Part shown: positions 1 to 10,730 of the stretch, piece by piece
Numbering within the stretch: the first letter of the stretch is position 1
Layout: each line of letters starts with the position of its first letter
Program-made: the position numbers and the translations under genes
NCBI GenBank assembly: GCA_019188255.1
Contig: JAETXT010000006.1
Coordinates: 2,604,001 to 2,668,000, forward strand
Direction: 5' to 3'
Source: Verticillium longisporum
Taxonomy: Eukaryota; Ascomycota; Sordariomycetes; Glomerellales; Plectosphaerellaceae
DNA length: 64,000 bases
The notes under the pieces: model-generated
What the model saw: only the letters and a program-made list of their open reading frames with translations
The model's database searches: none
What the model was told of the DNA's origin: nothing

Positions 1-422
1 CTGATGCCGCCCGGCCCATGCGTCGTCGTGGTCCCGCTCGATACACCCTGTGTGTTCTGGCCCCTGACTCCCGTCGCAGGAATAGATGTGTTGGCTGTCG
101 CGCGACCGTCGCGATCAGAGTCGATGCGGGGATCCGCGACGTTGCCCGCCCTCGTGGCATGGGGTCCATGAGTGCCGGTGGGGTCATTGTAGCCCGTCAC
201 GCTACGGTTGCCAACAGGCTGGTTCTCGTATCGCGGGATTTGGTTCTCGTGGCCGGTCGCGGGGACGGAAGCGTTGGTGGCGGCGCGACCGTCGCGGTCC
301 GAGTCGACGCGGGGATCGATGGCGTTGCCGATGCGGGAGTGGTGGGGTCCGTGGGTGCCGGCGGGGTCGTCGTAGCCGGTGGCGCCGGGGACGGGAGCGG
401 CCGTGTTGTTGAAGTTTGACAT
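1..422 (-). CDS. Hydrophilic repeat protein, C-terminus cut by window edge
   Basis: The frame is open from an ATG at 422-420 to base 1 with no stop, giving 140 codons; the 3' end lies outside the window. The visible protein has two near-identical segments about 61 residues apart (about residues 15-57 and 76-118). Each contains TGY-D-P-GTHGPH, then DPR-[VI]-DSDRDGRA, then a [VI]PATG tail, and a third THGP begins near residue 134. There is no signal peptide, membrane segment or cysteine. It is almost entirely polar, Gly/Asp/Arg/Thr-rich and probably disordered. THGPH...DPRVDSDRDG signatures occur in small uncharacterised fungal hydrophilic proteins, from memory of the family; the function is unknown. 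The next gene is a glycosyltransferase on the same strand. Confidence in the frame is high because codon use and repeat structure agree. Confidence 0.75.
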   Translation of the reverse strand, partial: MSNFNNTAAPVPGATGYDDPAGTHGPHHSRIGNAIDPRVDSDRDGRAATNASVPATGHENQIPRYENQPVGNRSVTGYNDPTGTHGPHATRAGNVADPRIDSDRDGRATANTSIPATGVRGQNTQGVSSGTTTTHGPGGI

Positions 423-1034
423 TTTGAACCTTGACTAGTGTCTTGCAGGAATGGAATGATGGGTATGGTGATCAAAGAATATGCTGTGTAAAGGGTGAGA
501 CCGAATCATCAAATACCCCAGCAAGCCCAAGTAGCATCTCGGAGTCGAGGTCCCTGGGGTTGAGCTATGACGGTGCCATGCCGTAGTGCCTGACGGCTGA
601 GGTCATATCTCCATATAATAGCCTCACGCCCTTGGGAAATCCTGGACGTGAGATTAGTCTCTAGCCAGTAGATTCGAGAGAAGCAGAGATCGGTGATGGC
701 TCGCTGCTGTCGCCTGTGGACCTTTGCTCCGAGGCCGCGTAAGAAACACGGCCGGGACAGTGCTTGGCCGTGACGTCACATCATGGACCTTGCGCAATGC
801 CTTGTCGCTCAAGGGACCTCGATATCAATCTACAATCACTGCAAATCATGGTCAACAAGTGTTTCATCGACGCGGAGATTTTCTACCATGGCGGCTATCA
901 ATGTCTGCTGTCTAAAGCGCTTTTCCTTGTCGCGCCTGCTCTGAATCGCCTTTCATGGATAGTTCTGCGTCTTTCATCTTGCTTTGGGCGCCCCTCTGAG
1001 GCTCACAACCGTGACCTATGGAGCCGTGCTACCT
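423..1034. other. Intergenic, 5' of the edge gene and 3' of the GT2 gene
   Basis: About 0.6 kb. It must hold the promoter of the left-edge gene and the 3' UTR of the GT2 gene. No credible coding exon, repeat or clear TATA box was recognised. Confidence 0.5.
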
Positions 1035-2387
1035 TCAAGCACTATCCTCCCTGGTCATCCAAGTATCATTGCTGATGGTGAGCCATGCATAAAGCTCGAC
1101 CAACAGGCTACCCACCGTGTCCATGAGGAACAAAGCCCAGACATGGCGCTTCATCCAGGGATATTTCACGGCAAAGTTGCGGTACGGCTGGTAATAGAGG
1201 AAGGCATACCATGCCGTGATGACAAGCCTGTTACCGTTAGCCTTGGCGCTCCACCAAGTTCACCTCGCTCCATCAGTTAGGGTCACTTACCAGAGGTGAG
1301 GATGCATCTTGCAAGCTCGAAGCCAAACTCCGAAATGCACCAGAGTGATCAAAGGGCGAAATACCCGCTCCAGCATCTTCCTAGCCTTGTAAGGAGTCTC
1401 GCGGCGCATCTCGAAAAAGCCAGGGGCCCAGAGGAGAGCCGACGAGAAGAACATGTGCGAGTTGCGCAGCCAGCGAGCACGCTGGCGCATGACGGTGCGG
1501 TCAACCAGCGGGATCGTGTGCACCTCAGCGCCGTCAGCAACCTGGTACGCCATCTTCCAGCCCTGCGCAACCACCCAGCGAGTGATGAAGGCGTCGTTGC
1601 CTGTGCGGATGGGCACGCCGCGCCAGGTCTCGTTGATGAAGCCGTGAAGGAAGGCGGGGTCGCGAAGGATATCGCCGCGGATAGCTTGAGCGCGGCCGAC
1701 GAGCACCCAGGTGTCCTCGTCGGCGCCGAACCGGGCGGCGGACGTGTTGTGGAAGGTGTCGAGGCCAAAGACGGAGATGGCCTCCCAAGGCGTCGAGATG
1801 GCGGCATTGCGACGTTCGAGCGGAATGTCGGCAAGCTGTTTGCCTCCCACAGCTCCAATGCGGGGATTTTCGAGAGGAGCAAGAAGCCAAGGCACAACTT
1901 TCGAGTTGGTGCAGAATGTATCGTCGTCGGCCAGGAGGATGATTTTACCAGTGGTCATCTTGATGCCATGGATTTGCTGCTGGCGTTGGTTCGCGTGGTT
2001 GATGGCCAAGACTTGGATGGTGTCCTGTCCGTGCTCGAGATCAGATACGAGCTCCTTGACAGCCTCCAAGTCGCGAGTGATGGTGACGATGATGATTTCT
2101 TTGGGCTTGTTTTCGAGCCAGAGACGCAGTGCACGGGTGAAAGAATCATCCGGCTGGATGGTTGCGATCACAATGCTCACGTCCGAAGGGGCAAATGTGG
2201 GATTCTCGGCAAGCTCAAAAGGCTGGCAGCGCCAGGCGTAAGCTGATGCAAGGTTGCGCTCAAGCATGTCCCAGAGGCTGCGTTGTCAGCATACTTGGAC
2301 AAAAGAAACCCTCAAGTACAGCAGGTCAGCTTACCAAAAGGCCACGAGGGCATTGCCCGATATATCCAGGCCAGTGATGGAAGCCAT
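1035..2387 (-). CDS. Family 2 glycosyltransferase (processive polysaccharide synthase-like membrane protein)
   Basis: Three exons: 2387-2335, 2277-1291 and 1227-1035, with introns 2334-2278 (57 nt) and 1290-1228 (63 nt), giving 410 aa. The start is MASITGLDISG; exon joins restore FCLWDM and HPHLWLVITAW, and the last exon ends in TGA. GT2 hallmarks are present: an SIVIAT entry strand, LLADDDTF (DxD nucleotide-sugar/metal site), RTGNDAFITR (acidic catalytic region) and QRARW, the Q-x-x-R-W signature of processive synthases. The C-terminal ~110 residues hold two or three hydrophobic segments. Fungal homologues are Cps1/hyaluronan-synthase-like GT2 enzymes; in several plant pathogens a related GT2 is needed for hyphal growth on surfaces (family knowledge). 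The product polysaccharide cannot be read from sequence. It shares a ~1.2 kb divergent upstream region with the AAA ATPase. Confidence 0.88.
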
Positions 2388-3582
2388 GGTGGGTATGTTT
2401 TACGTTTTGCGAGTTGATGATATTGTGAGTTGGTCAGGATTGCAGGTTTCCTAAAGATCAGGTTTGGGGGCTTGATTTATAGACATAAGACTGGACTGGA
2501 GGGCAGTGAATGAAAGAGGGAGCACGAATTTACCGACTGTGCCCTAGAGGTGAATGTTGTTCTACTCGTCGTGGGGCGCTCCATGATGATTTACTGTTGA
2601 CAATGGTTCATGAAGCAACCGAGTCACTGGGTCATAAACGCAATATGCTCATTATCATTCAAAGGGAAGTATATCCTGCTTGTCAACGAAAAACAAGAGT
2701 TCAGAATGAAGCCTACTGTTTCATTGTTCCGGGAAGTCATATAATACATTTGCCACGTAGCTTTGGCATGACCATCGCGCTATACTCCTCTCGCAATTGA
2801 TTCTGAGAGCAGGAGTAATCACTTTGGATTAGGATGGAAAGTAAGAATGACATGAAAGCTTCTGCATGGGCAGTTCTCCAAGGGAAATGACCGCTATCAA
2901 AACAAACCCGATGAGACAGTATGTATGAAGCTATACATCGCGAAGGATATCTACTTCGGGAACCGATTTGCGCATGTAGTGCTAATCAATGTGGCAGACG
3001 TATCTGATACCCTGATGCCATCGCAGACTATTCCCCCTAGGCTCTCTCGACTTTGAACGTTGCCGTTTCGCACCTTCTGCGAGGCCCTTGTTGAACCCAG
3101 GGTATGGCCAAGGGCATGGTCAAGCTGCGTGTCGACATTCCCAAAGCTTCAGGCATCTCCAGACAAATGACACGTCCAAAAAAAAAAAATTCATCAGTCA
3201 GAATGTCGAACATTTCAGTGTATGTCTCCCTTCGTCGTCACATGAGGCCTTCTTCCGAATCGCCGTTTCAGAGCACCGTAGCCGTACTTCCCGCCGATCA
3301 GCGCAAATGTCCCGCGGGAGCCTGAGCCACAGCTGTGCCTCTCGGCGGCGCAGTCGGCTCACGTCGACCTCAGACACGACCAACCCCCCTCCCCCCTCCC
3401 CTTGCCGCCCTCGCCTCGTCCTTCCATCAGGCACCAGCATTTGTCCTCTCCATAAATCCTTCCATCTTCATCTCTCACATCATCTTCCCGCCATTAGATC
3501 GTGCATCTTTGAGCTTCATCATCAATTGACCAACTGATCATTCGCATCTCCAATCTGCCGAGTCCGTGCTCCGTGGCCCGTC
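2388..3582. other. Divergent promoter region, GT2 (-) and AAA ATPase (+)
   Basis: About 1.2 kb between two divergent start codons. It contains an A10 run near 3180 and pyrimidine-rich stretches at 3385-3420 and 3460-3500, typical of fungal core promoters and leaders upstream of the ATPase. Short open frames here lack conserved motifs and are not called. Confidence 0.5.
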
Positions 3583-5256
3583 ATGGATCCAATTGCCAAC
3601 GGTCCCCTCAACGGATCCTTCAATGGACCACTGCCAGCCAACATTGTCCAGCTGCGGAAACACTTTGAGCGTCTCCACGCCACAGGCGGCGATGCTGCCG
3701 TGCGACCGACTCTCTGCGGCGCTTTGAAATATGCCAGCCCGTCCCAGGCGAGCACGTCGAGCTCCCCAGTCCCGCCGCCGGCGCCGACGCCGGCTCCACT
3801 ATCTGAGAAGCACAGTGATCCCGCCACCAGGCAGTATTTTGACCATTCGATGGGCACACGTATCAACACGGATGCCCTCATCACCCGCTCCCTGTCTGAT
3901 GAGTACCCCAACCTTTCGGTCACGGTGGTGCCCGCGTCCATGCTCACAGGCGATGCCTTTGACCTCCTTTCGTTCGCTGTCCAGGGCAACGCATCAGTCA
4001 TCCCACTTGAGGACAACAGCTCCCTGCCCGATTCGCTCGAATGGACGTTTTATGTGCCCCCCTTTCGCCGGTTGAATGGCTCGGTCGGCTTCATCGCCGA
4101 ACAAATGCTGTACGGCCGCTTCCTTTACAAATGGGAGGGCCATGAATTTATCATCTACTTCGTCGACGGTCGTGACGGCACCGACCCATGGGGCGCCTCT
4201 CGAAACTGGTACATTCTGACGCCCCAGCGTCACAACGCCGATGCCCTCGTCAGGACCGTCAGCGCCTGGTGCTCCGAGGTGCGCAACGAGATCCTCGTCT
4301 ACGACGGCGGCTGGTGGCAGAGGTCCGCCGAGCTGTGGGACAGCGTGCAGTCGGCCAAGTGGGAAAATGTCATTCTCGACGAGAGCATGAAAGAGGCCCT
4401 CATCAACGACCACCTCTCCTTCTTCAACAGCCACGACACGTACGAGAAGCTGCGCGTCCCCTGGAAGCGCGGCATCATCTACCACGGCCCGCCCGGCAAC
4501 GGCAAGACCATCACCATCAAGGCCACGATGCGCATGCTGCAGTCCCTGGACCCCTACGTCCCGACCCTCTACGTCCGCAGCCTCGACTCGTGGAGCGGGC
4601 CGTCGGCCGCCATCTCGCAGATCTTCAACAAGGCCCGCGAATTTGCGCCCTGCTACCTCGTCCTCGAGGACATTGACACCATCATCACCGACGACGTGCG
4701 CAGCTACTTCCTCAACGAGGTCGATGGGCTCAAGTCCAACGACGGCATCTTTATCATTGCCAGCACGAACCACCTCGACCGCCTCGACCCGGGCATTGCT
4801 GTGAGTATCCCCCCACTTTCGTGATTCCCTTTTCGTAGGTAAAGACCCCCGACTGACAAGACGCAGAAACGCCCCTCCCGCTTCGACAGGAAGTACCTCT
4901 TCCCGGACCCCAACGTCGACCAGCGCGAGGCGTACTGCCGCTTCTGGCAGGCCAAGCTCAAGAGCAACAAGGAGATTGAGTTCCCGGACCGCCTGTGCCG
5001 CGCCATTGCCGAGATCACGGACAAGTTCAGCTTTGCGTACATCCAGGAGGCGTTTGTCGCGGCGCTGCTGGCGCTGGCGCGGAGGGGCAGCGGGGCCGGC
5101 GAGAGGCGGACGAGCGGGGCATCGGCTGATGCGTGGATCGTGGTGAGTGATGACGCGGGCGACGGGCTCGACAAGTTGGTGCTCTGGGTCGAGATCCAGA
5201 AGCAGATTGAGATTCTCAGGGAGGGCATCGATGACGGCAACGGGGAGGAGCAGTGA
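3583..5256 (+). CDS. AAA ATPase, fungal BCS1/CDC48-like single AAA module
   Basis: Two exons, 3583-4800 and 4867-5256, with a 66-nt intron starting GTGAGT and ending GCAG at a codon boundary; 535 aa. The N-terminal ~270 residues are a low-complexity Pro/Ser region followed by a fungal-specific domain. The AAA core carries Walker A GPPGNGKT (residues 302-309), Walker B LVLEDID (about 359-365), a sensor-1 IIASTNHLDRLD, and RPSRFDRKY across the splice junction, which supplies the arginine-finger/SRH region and confirms the join. No transmembrane helix or mitochondrial presequence typical of true BCS1 is evident, so I place it in the large, poorly characterised fungal AAA group rather than naming it BCS1. 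The substrate is unknown; likely ATP-driven protein remodelling. It is convergent with SPT3 downstream. Confidence 0.88.
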
Positions 5257-5750
5257 GGGGTTCGTTGTGGCCGGCGTTGGACGGAGTGTGCTGGAACTTT
5301 ACGACTGTATGAATGACACTTTTTTTGATCACTCTGGGGCGCAGATTAGCATGAACAGTGGAGTCGCAGGGAAATATGCTGCCTCCACAGCACCAGCTTC
5401 TCCCACGATGGCCCGATTTATTGCTTGTTAAGATGAATTTGTGTATTTTTGTATAGATTGGCTTCATTACGACTCTGCTCGAGATGTGCTTGTTTTCTCT
5501 CTCATTATGAAAAGATCATTTCGGGCAATGGCACCAGAGGTGCACTGTGCATGTCCTATTGGGAATTTTGACCGTGCTCCTCAGTTAGAGCTCGCTCTAC
5601 GTGTTTGATTCAAGATCTCTGCGACACCAATTTTTGATTTCAGCCATTTTTTTCTACGTGTCAAAACCACAAGGAAAGCAGATTGAAGGGGAGAGGCAGC
5701 AAGAAAAAGGGGGTATCGTACGAGTCGTGCATATGTGCTCAAATCTGCCC
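5257..5750. other. Convergent 3' region between AAA ATPase and SPT3
   Basis: About 0.5 kb between two stop codons. It should hold both 3' UTRs. No exon, repeat or obvious hairpin was recognised. Confidence 0.45.
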
Positions 5751-6843
5751 TCACGTTAGCCAGACGCCAGCCCTATCAGCAGAAAGCCATCTCACCAGCT
5801 GCAGCTCCTCCCTCCTCGGAAGCCTCGTCCCAACAAGCAGCGCCCTCCTCTTCTTCGGCACGCACTGCAACCTCTGAAACGCAACGCGCACATGCCGCGC
5901 CGCGACAGCCTCTCTCTCCCCGCGGGCACCGCCAAACAGCCCCTCAGCCGTCGCCTTCTCGCGCGCCGTCGCCGCCACGGCGACGACACGAACGCCGAGG
6001 CCCTCGCGCGCCTGCACGGCCATGGCCTCGGCAGTCAGGCGCTTGACCATCTCGGAGGTGACGAAGCCGAGGACGTCGAGGACGTCGTCGCCGGCGCGGT
6101 GGTCGGCGATGACGCCGAGGCCGGCCCAGGCGCGGAAGCGCTTGATCTTGCGCCAGGTGAAGGAGGCGTGGCGGTACTCGGACCAGGTGGCGTACTCGTC
6201 GACGGTCATGTTGCGCGTGCGCTCGTCGTCGCGGCGCAGCTTCTCGAGCGAGGCGCCGCTCGTCAGGGCGTCGGCGGCCGTGGCCGTCGCGGCGTCGTCC
6301 GAGTCGGGCGGCTGCTCGGCGAAGAAGGAGGCGAGGTCCCAGGGCAGGTGGACGGCGGGGATGGCCTTGATGGCGCCGGCGCCGGCGCCGGCGGTGTCGT
6401 CGACGTCGGGCTCGTCGTCGGCGGCGGCGAGGGCGTCCTTGTCGTCGGCATCCTTGACGGTTTTGCGGATGGCTTTCCAGGTGAGAAAGGTGCGCAGGCG
6501 GTCGACGCGGGGCGTGTCGTGGCGGAACTGGAAGATGAGGTCTGCGACGGTGAAGAGGCGGGCGCCGCGGCGCAAGGCGAGGTCGTTGGCTGTGGTGAGC
6601 TGGGTAGAGTGAGCAGCTGGGGTTAGCCGTGGGGAAGGTTGTAGGAGAGACGGACCATGTGAACGACTTGGCCGTGAATGATGCTCTCAATGAGGGTTGT
6701 CGTCTCGTCGGAGGTGTCCTGGGTCTCGCCGGCAATGTACATCATCTGAGGGGATGTGAGTGGACTGACTCGAAGATAGGGGTACTTCTTGAAGGGACCA
6801 CCTGCTGGATCTCCTGTTTGAATTGAGGGCTGGTGTTGGCCAT
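5751..6843 (-). CDS. SPT3: SAGA complex subunit Spt3 (histone-fold, TFIID-18-like)
   Basis: Three exons: 6843-6802, 6745-6656 and 6599-5751, with introns of 56 nt each (6801-6746, 6655-6600); 326 aa, close to yeast Spt3 (about 337 aa). The spliced N-terminus reads MANTSPQFKQEIQQ, then MMYIAGETQDTSDETT, then LIESIIHGQVVHM, then LTTANDLALRRGARLFT. The core MMYIAGE...ALRRGAR...DLIFQFRHD is the diagnostic histone-fold of Spt3/TAF13-type proteins, followed by DRLRTFLTWKAIRK. An acidic Ala/Gly-rich linker (about residues 95-130) precedes the C-terminal histone-fold-like half. It acts in the nucleus within SAGA, helping deliver TBP to promoters. Three short exons at the 5' end are easily missed; all three joins preserve conserved sequence, so confidence is high. 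Confidence 0.95.
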
Positions 6844-8085
6844 GGTGTCACAGGGATGGAGAGTAGGTCAGAATATCGGGATCATGGGTGGTCCTGATGC
6901 CAATGAATACACACAAGTACGAGATGGACATGAACGATGAAGGGAAGACGCAGGCTTGAAGTTTGCTAGATGATACAGAGGCAAGTGGATACAGAGGCAA
7001 GCGGATACAGAGGCAAGCATCAGATTCGAGCAATCCATGCACGCCATGTCCCTTCGTGTGAAGAAACAAAGTCATCGAGAGATCCATTTATAGAGCATGA
7101 AGGGAGCGTATGAGTGCGAATATGCGGCGTGCACTGTATCACGAACTGGTAGGGTCGCGGGTTGAGAGAGCGAAAGATGGTGGAGTGAAGAGAGTTGGGG
7201 AATGGTCTTCCTTCGGACGGTCGAGGCTCGTCAGACTGGACCAACCCTAACCCACGAATACGGGTCCTTGATTCGTCGTCGCCTGTACCAATGGTGACTG
7301 CAGCTTCTGCCCCACATATGTCCTGGCGTCTCGGTCTCTGTCAACGATAAGGCAGCCTTTCCGCATTTCCATCCTCCTTTCGACAGGACCGACTGACTCC
7401 TTGACAAGACTTTGAAGGACTTCGAAAGAATCCTCGTTCGACGACCGACAGGCTTCATTGGAACCGAAGAGGCGCAGATCGTTCGCCATGGCCATCTCGA
7501 CTCGGCACATCGAGACCGATGGCAGCCACCAGTCCTTGCCTCTTGGCCCCGACATTCGCCTGTCGCCATGGGCACGAAACACCCTCCTCTTGCCTCGCCA
7601 TGAGCACGATATCCTGGCCTCCTGTCTCCCGTCTCCCGTCCTCCACCAACTGCTCTGTCTGTCCTAGCTGCCTGTTTCTGCAATGCCGTAGATGAGGCCA
7701 TGGCCTGTTCCGCAGGTACACTTTGCGAAGTGCCAAGTTCATCAAAGCCAAGTTCATTTAGCCAAGATCCATCGACCCACAACGAAAGTACGAACATCAA
7801 GACCACTATCTCTCATCCCACCAAAGGGCCGTTCAATCCAAAGTCAATCCAAAGGGCGGCATCATGATCATGCCTGGTCCTGCTGCTTGCACTTCAAGGT
7901 ACATTGACCCCACCTGGCGACACCTGGCCCCACGTCAACGTCACCTCATGTCTCACCACCACATCAAGATCGAGACACCATCCGAGATCCGAGCCCTCCG
8001 GCTGACTACATCGTTTCGACCTCATCAGACTTGGCAAAACTCATCTTACGCCTCATCATCTCATAGACCCCAGTAGCATCAAAGA
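6844..8085. other. Divergent promoter region, SPT3 (-) and FAD oxidoreductase (+)
   Basis: About 1.24 kb. It holds the 16-bp tandem repeat at 6972-7019 and several pyrimidine-rich tracts (7380-7420, 7610-7660). Open frames of 60-190 codons exist on both strands, but none shows a domain, balanced composition or splice support. Confidence 0.5.
6972..7019. repeat. Tandem repeat, 3 copies of a 16-bp unit
   Basis: Three adjacent copies of GATACAGAGGCAAG plus two variable bases (TG, CG, CA) lie at 6972-6987, 6988-7003 and 7004-7019. The repeat sits in the SPT3 upstream region and is non-coding. Confidence 0.9.
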
Positions 8086-9561
8086 ATGGACGCAAAGACG
8101 GCAGCTTCACACGCGGCAACCGTCCAGAGCATCGCCGCCGCCGTCAAGACCTTCCACGCTCGCCGCCAGCCCTTCCGCATCCACCACGGTTCCACAAACT
8201 CAACACGCCCCGCCCACGGCCAGCCCGTCGTCGACATATCCGCCCTCAACCATGTCCTTCATGTGGACAAGGCCGCAAAGACCGTCTCGGTCGAACCCAA
8301 TGTCGCCATGGACGGCCTGCTGGATGCCGTCCTGCCCCACAACCTCGTGCCCCCCGTCGTCATGGAGTTCCCCGGCATTACCGCCGGCGGCGCCTTTGCC
8401 GGCTCGGCAGGCGAGTCGTCGTCTTTCCGCCACGGCGCCTTTGACGCCGCCGTCACCTGCGTCGAGATGGTCCTTGCCAACGGGGACATCATCGAGGCCT
8501 CGCCCACCCAGAACGCCGACCTCTTCGCCGCCGCCCCCGGCGCCCTCGGCACCCTCGGCATCGTGACGCGCCTCGACCTGCGCCTCCTCGACGCCGAGTC
8601 CTACGTCCGCGTCGAGTACAGCCTGCACACCACCGTCGAGGCCACCTGCGCCGCCGTCGAGGCAGCGACGCACGTCGCCGCCAACGACTTTGTCGAGGGC
8701 ATCCTCTTCAGCGCGACCCAGGGCCTCGTCATCACCGGCACCATGTCGCGCTCCATCCCCATCGACGTCACGCTGCGCACCTTCTCCCACGCCCGCGACC
8801 CCTGGTTCTACCTGCACGCCCGCGACCGCGCCGCCGCCCTCGCCGCCCTGCGCAAGGGCCAGGCCCCGCCGCCCGCCGACTACCTGCCGCTGCGCGACTA
8901 CCTCTTCCGCTACGACCGCGGCGGCTTCTGGACCGGCGCCCTGGCCTTTGCCTACTTCCGGCCCCTCGTGCCCTTTACGCCGCTGACGCGCCGCCTGCTG
9001 AACCCGCTGATGCGCACGCGCAACCTCTACCGCGCCGGCCTCGGCGGCGGCAGCCGCATGACCTTCCGCTACCTCGTCCACGACCTCGCCGTGCCCTACG
9101 CCGCGGCCCCCGCGCTCGTCGACCACCTCGTCGCCACGAACCCCGTCTGGCCTCTGTGGCTGTGTCCGCTGCCCGCCATCGCGACGCCCACCTTCCACCC
9201 GGCCACCGACCCGCCCGGCGCGCCGTCGCTCAACGTCGGCGTGTGGGGCCGCGGGCCCCACGACCTCGAGGCCTTTGTACGGACGAACCGCGACCTCGAG
9301 GCCAAGGTCCGTGCCCTTGGCGGCCGCAAGGTGCTGTACTCGCACGCCTACTACGACGAGGACGACTTTTGGGCCATCTACGGCCGCGCCTGGTACGACG
9401 AGCTGCGCCTCAAGTACCACGCAACGACGCTGCCCACCGTCTACGACAAGGTGCGTGTCGACATTGAAAAGGAACGCGCGAAAAAGGGTCTCGTGGACAG
9501 GCTGGCTGTGAAGTGGCCTTTTGCCGGCTTGATCGGCGTCGCCTCGGCGTTGCGCTCATGA
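8086..9561 (+). CDS. FAD-linked oxidoreductase, delta(24)-sterol reductase (DHCR24)-like
   Basis: Single exon, 491 aa. The N-terminal FAD_binding_4 (PCMH-type) domain is seen as an RIHHGSTNSTRP segment followed by VVDISALNHVLHVD and SVEPNVAMDGLLDAVLPH. The FAD-loop signature FPGITAGGAFAGSAGES (about residues 97-113) and GTLGIVTRLDL follow. The C-terminal half (FAYFRPLVP, LYRAGLGGG, VWPLWLCPLP, KVLYSHAYYDEDDFW) fits the DIMINUTO/DHCR24 group of flavoenzymes. Unlike vertebrate DHCR24 I see no N-terminal membrane anchor. Sterol substrates are the family expectation, but a different lipid or alkene reduction is possible. Start chosen at the first ATG in frame, just after a CAAAGA context. Strong G/C at third positions. 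It is convergent with the GFA-domain gene only 143 bp downstream. Confidence 0.85.
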   Translation: MDAKTAASHAATVQSIAAAVKTFHARRQPFRIHHGSTNSTRPAHGQPVVDISALNHVLHVDKAAKTVSVEPNVAMDGLLDAVLPHNLVPPVVMEFPGITAGGAFAGSAGESSSFRHGAFDAAVTCVEMVLANGDIIEASPTQNADLFAAAPGALGTLGIVTRLDLRLLDAESYVRVEYSLHTTVEATCAAVEAATHVAANDFVEGILFSATQGLVITGTMSRSIPIDVTLRTFSHARDPWFYLHARDRAAALAALRKGQAPPPADYLPLRDYLFRYDRGGFWTGALAFAYFRPLVPFTPLTRRLLNPLMRTRNLYRAGLGGGSRMTFRYLVHDLAVPYAAAPALVDHLVATNPVWPLWLCPLPAIATPTFHPATDPPGAPSLNVGVWGRGPHDLEAFVRTNRDLEAKVRALGGRKVLYSHAYYDEDDFWAIYGRAWYDELRLKYHATTLPTVYDKVRVDIEKERAKKGLVDRLAVKWPFAGLIGVASALRS

Positions 9562-9704
9562 GATAGATACAGTAAACCCCCTTGATACCCGCCCGTGCAT
9601 GCTTCCCTTCCATGTACAAGTACATAAAGATGGTAAAAGTACAAGAGTCAAATTCGCTTCCCGAATGGAGACCACAATGGAGGCCAAGATTAAATGCCAC
9701 AAAT

Positions 9705-10730
9705 TCAATCATCGCCTCGGGCCCTTAGGAAATCCTCCGCGACGCCCTTGTCCAACCTCCACCGCTCGCTGCCTTCGACAAATTCGTTGATCACAGTCTC
9801 ACGCCAGCCGCCCTTGACATCCTCGAGATAATCCGCCCTGCCCAGCGCCCAGCTCAGCGCACCATCCGCTCGTGCGCCGCCGGGCTGCCTCAAGAGTCCG
9901 ACGGTGATATCCACCTGCTTCGGCCGCGTGCTGCTCGTGTAGAAAACAGAGGCGGCACATCGCCCGCAGAAGAAGCGCTCGACGCCCTGCGAGCTGCCAT
10001 ACACTTTCATGGTGCCGAGCCCCGCCACGCCTCGCAGGACAGCGGCCTTGAGGTCAGCTACGTTGGTCGGAAACCCGAACCACTCGCCGGCAAACTTGAC
10101 GCGCGCAATCGGTGCGAAAGCCCAGCAGACAATGTCGGAGCCCACCGTCGTGCGACACGAGTCGCAAGCGTCGAGCGTCGCCAGGTACCGCTTCGACTCG
10201 GGATCGACAATCGCGCGCCACGCTTCCGCGTCTTCGGCGCGCGCGCCGTGAAGTACGAGGTGTACGCCGCCGCAGTGGCATCGCAGTTCCGTTTCGCTGG
10301 ACTCGGCGCATGCCTTGCTTGTTGCTTGCTCGGATGGAGTGGTTTGGCCGAACCACGGCGCGGCCCCTCCGTCTTTCGTGCCTTCCATGCCCTTGTGCTT
10401 GCTGTAGCGCACGAGTCCCTTGTTCTTTCCGAGAACACCGGTGATGACTCTCAACTGGCCATTTTCTCGCTGAAACATTTGCGACGAACATGTGGCACAC
10501 GAAAAGGTCTCGACGGTCTTGGAGACGGCGTATGCTTTCAAGACAGAGACGTTCTCCTCGGGCGTCGGCCACGGCGCCGTGGCGAGGAACAGACCGCCAG
10601 TCAAGTATCGCGCGCCATCGCTGTGGTCGACGGTCGCTTCCAGAGGCAAGGTTGATGTAGGTACCGAAGCAGTAAATGTGTGTTTTCTGCAGAGGCAGTG
10701 CGCCGTGATTGCCACGTTTGCTGGTTGCAT
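9705..10730 (-). CDS. Tandem GFA/CENP-V domain protein, first metal site degenerate
   Basis: Single exon, 341 aa, made of two consecutive glutathione-dependent formaldehyde-activating (GFA/CENP-V) folds. GFA domains bind zinc through C-x-C, C-x-C-x-x-C and C-x-x-C motifs. Domain 1 keeps C12-L-C14 and C78-A-T-C81, but the central site reads DHSDGAR (residues 35-41), so all three central cysteines are missing. Domain 2 keeps RCHCGG, ACDSCR and FCGRCA; its central motif also reads A-C-D-S-C, so it has lost one cysteine of the usual CHC triplet. Such fungal proteins are usually annotated as carbon-sulfur lyases; the reaction is not established. Loss of the central site suggests domain 1 may be structural. 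No intron is needed. It is convergent with the FAD oxidoreductase. Confidence 0.85.
   Translation of the reverse strand: MQPANVAITAHCLCRKHTFTASVPTSTLPLEATVDHSDGARYLTGGLFLATAPWPTPEENVSVLKAYAVSKTVETFSCATCSSQMFQRENGQLRVITGVLGKNKGLVRYSKHKGMEGTKDGGAAPWFGQTTPSEQATSKACAESSETELRCHCGGVHLVLHGARAEDAEAWRAIVDPESKRYLATLDACDSCRTTVGSDIVCWAFAPIARVKFAGEWFGFPTNVADLKAAVLRGVAGLGTMKVYGSSQGVERFFCGRCAASVFYTSSTRPKQVDITVGLLRQPGGARADGALSWALGRADYLEDVKGGWRETVINEFVEGSERWRLDKGVAEDFLRARGDD

Noticed and set aside
1296..2246. 316-codon plus-strand frame opposite the GT2 gene
   Set aside because: Antisense shadow; the GT2 frame carries all conserved motifs and valid splice sites.
3994..4773. 259-codon minus-strand frame opposite the AAA ATPase
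   Set aside because: Antisense of the AAA core; Val/Asp/Gly-rich with no recognisable domain.
8200..9420. 406-codon open frame on the minus strand opposite the FAD oxidoreductase
   Set aside because: It mirrors a highly GC3-biased real gene; the product is Gly/Val/Glu/Arg-rich low complexity with no domain.
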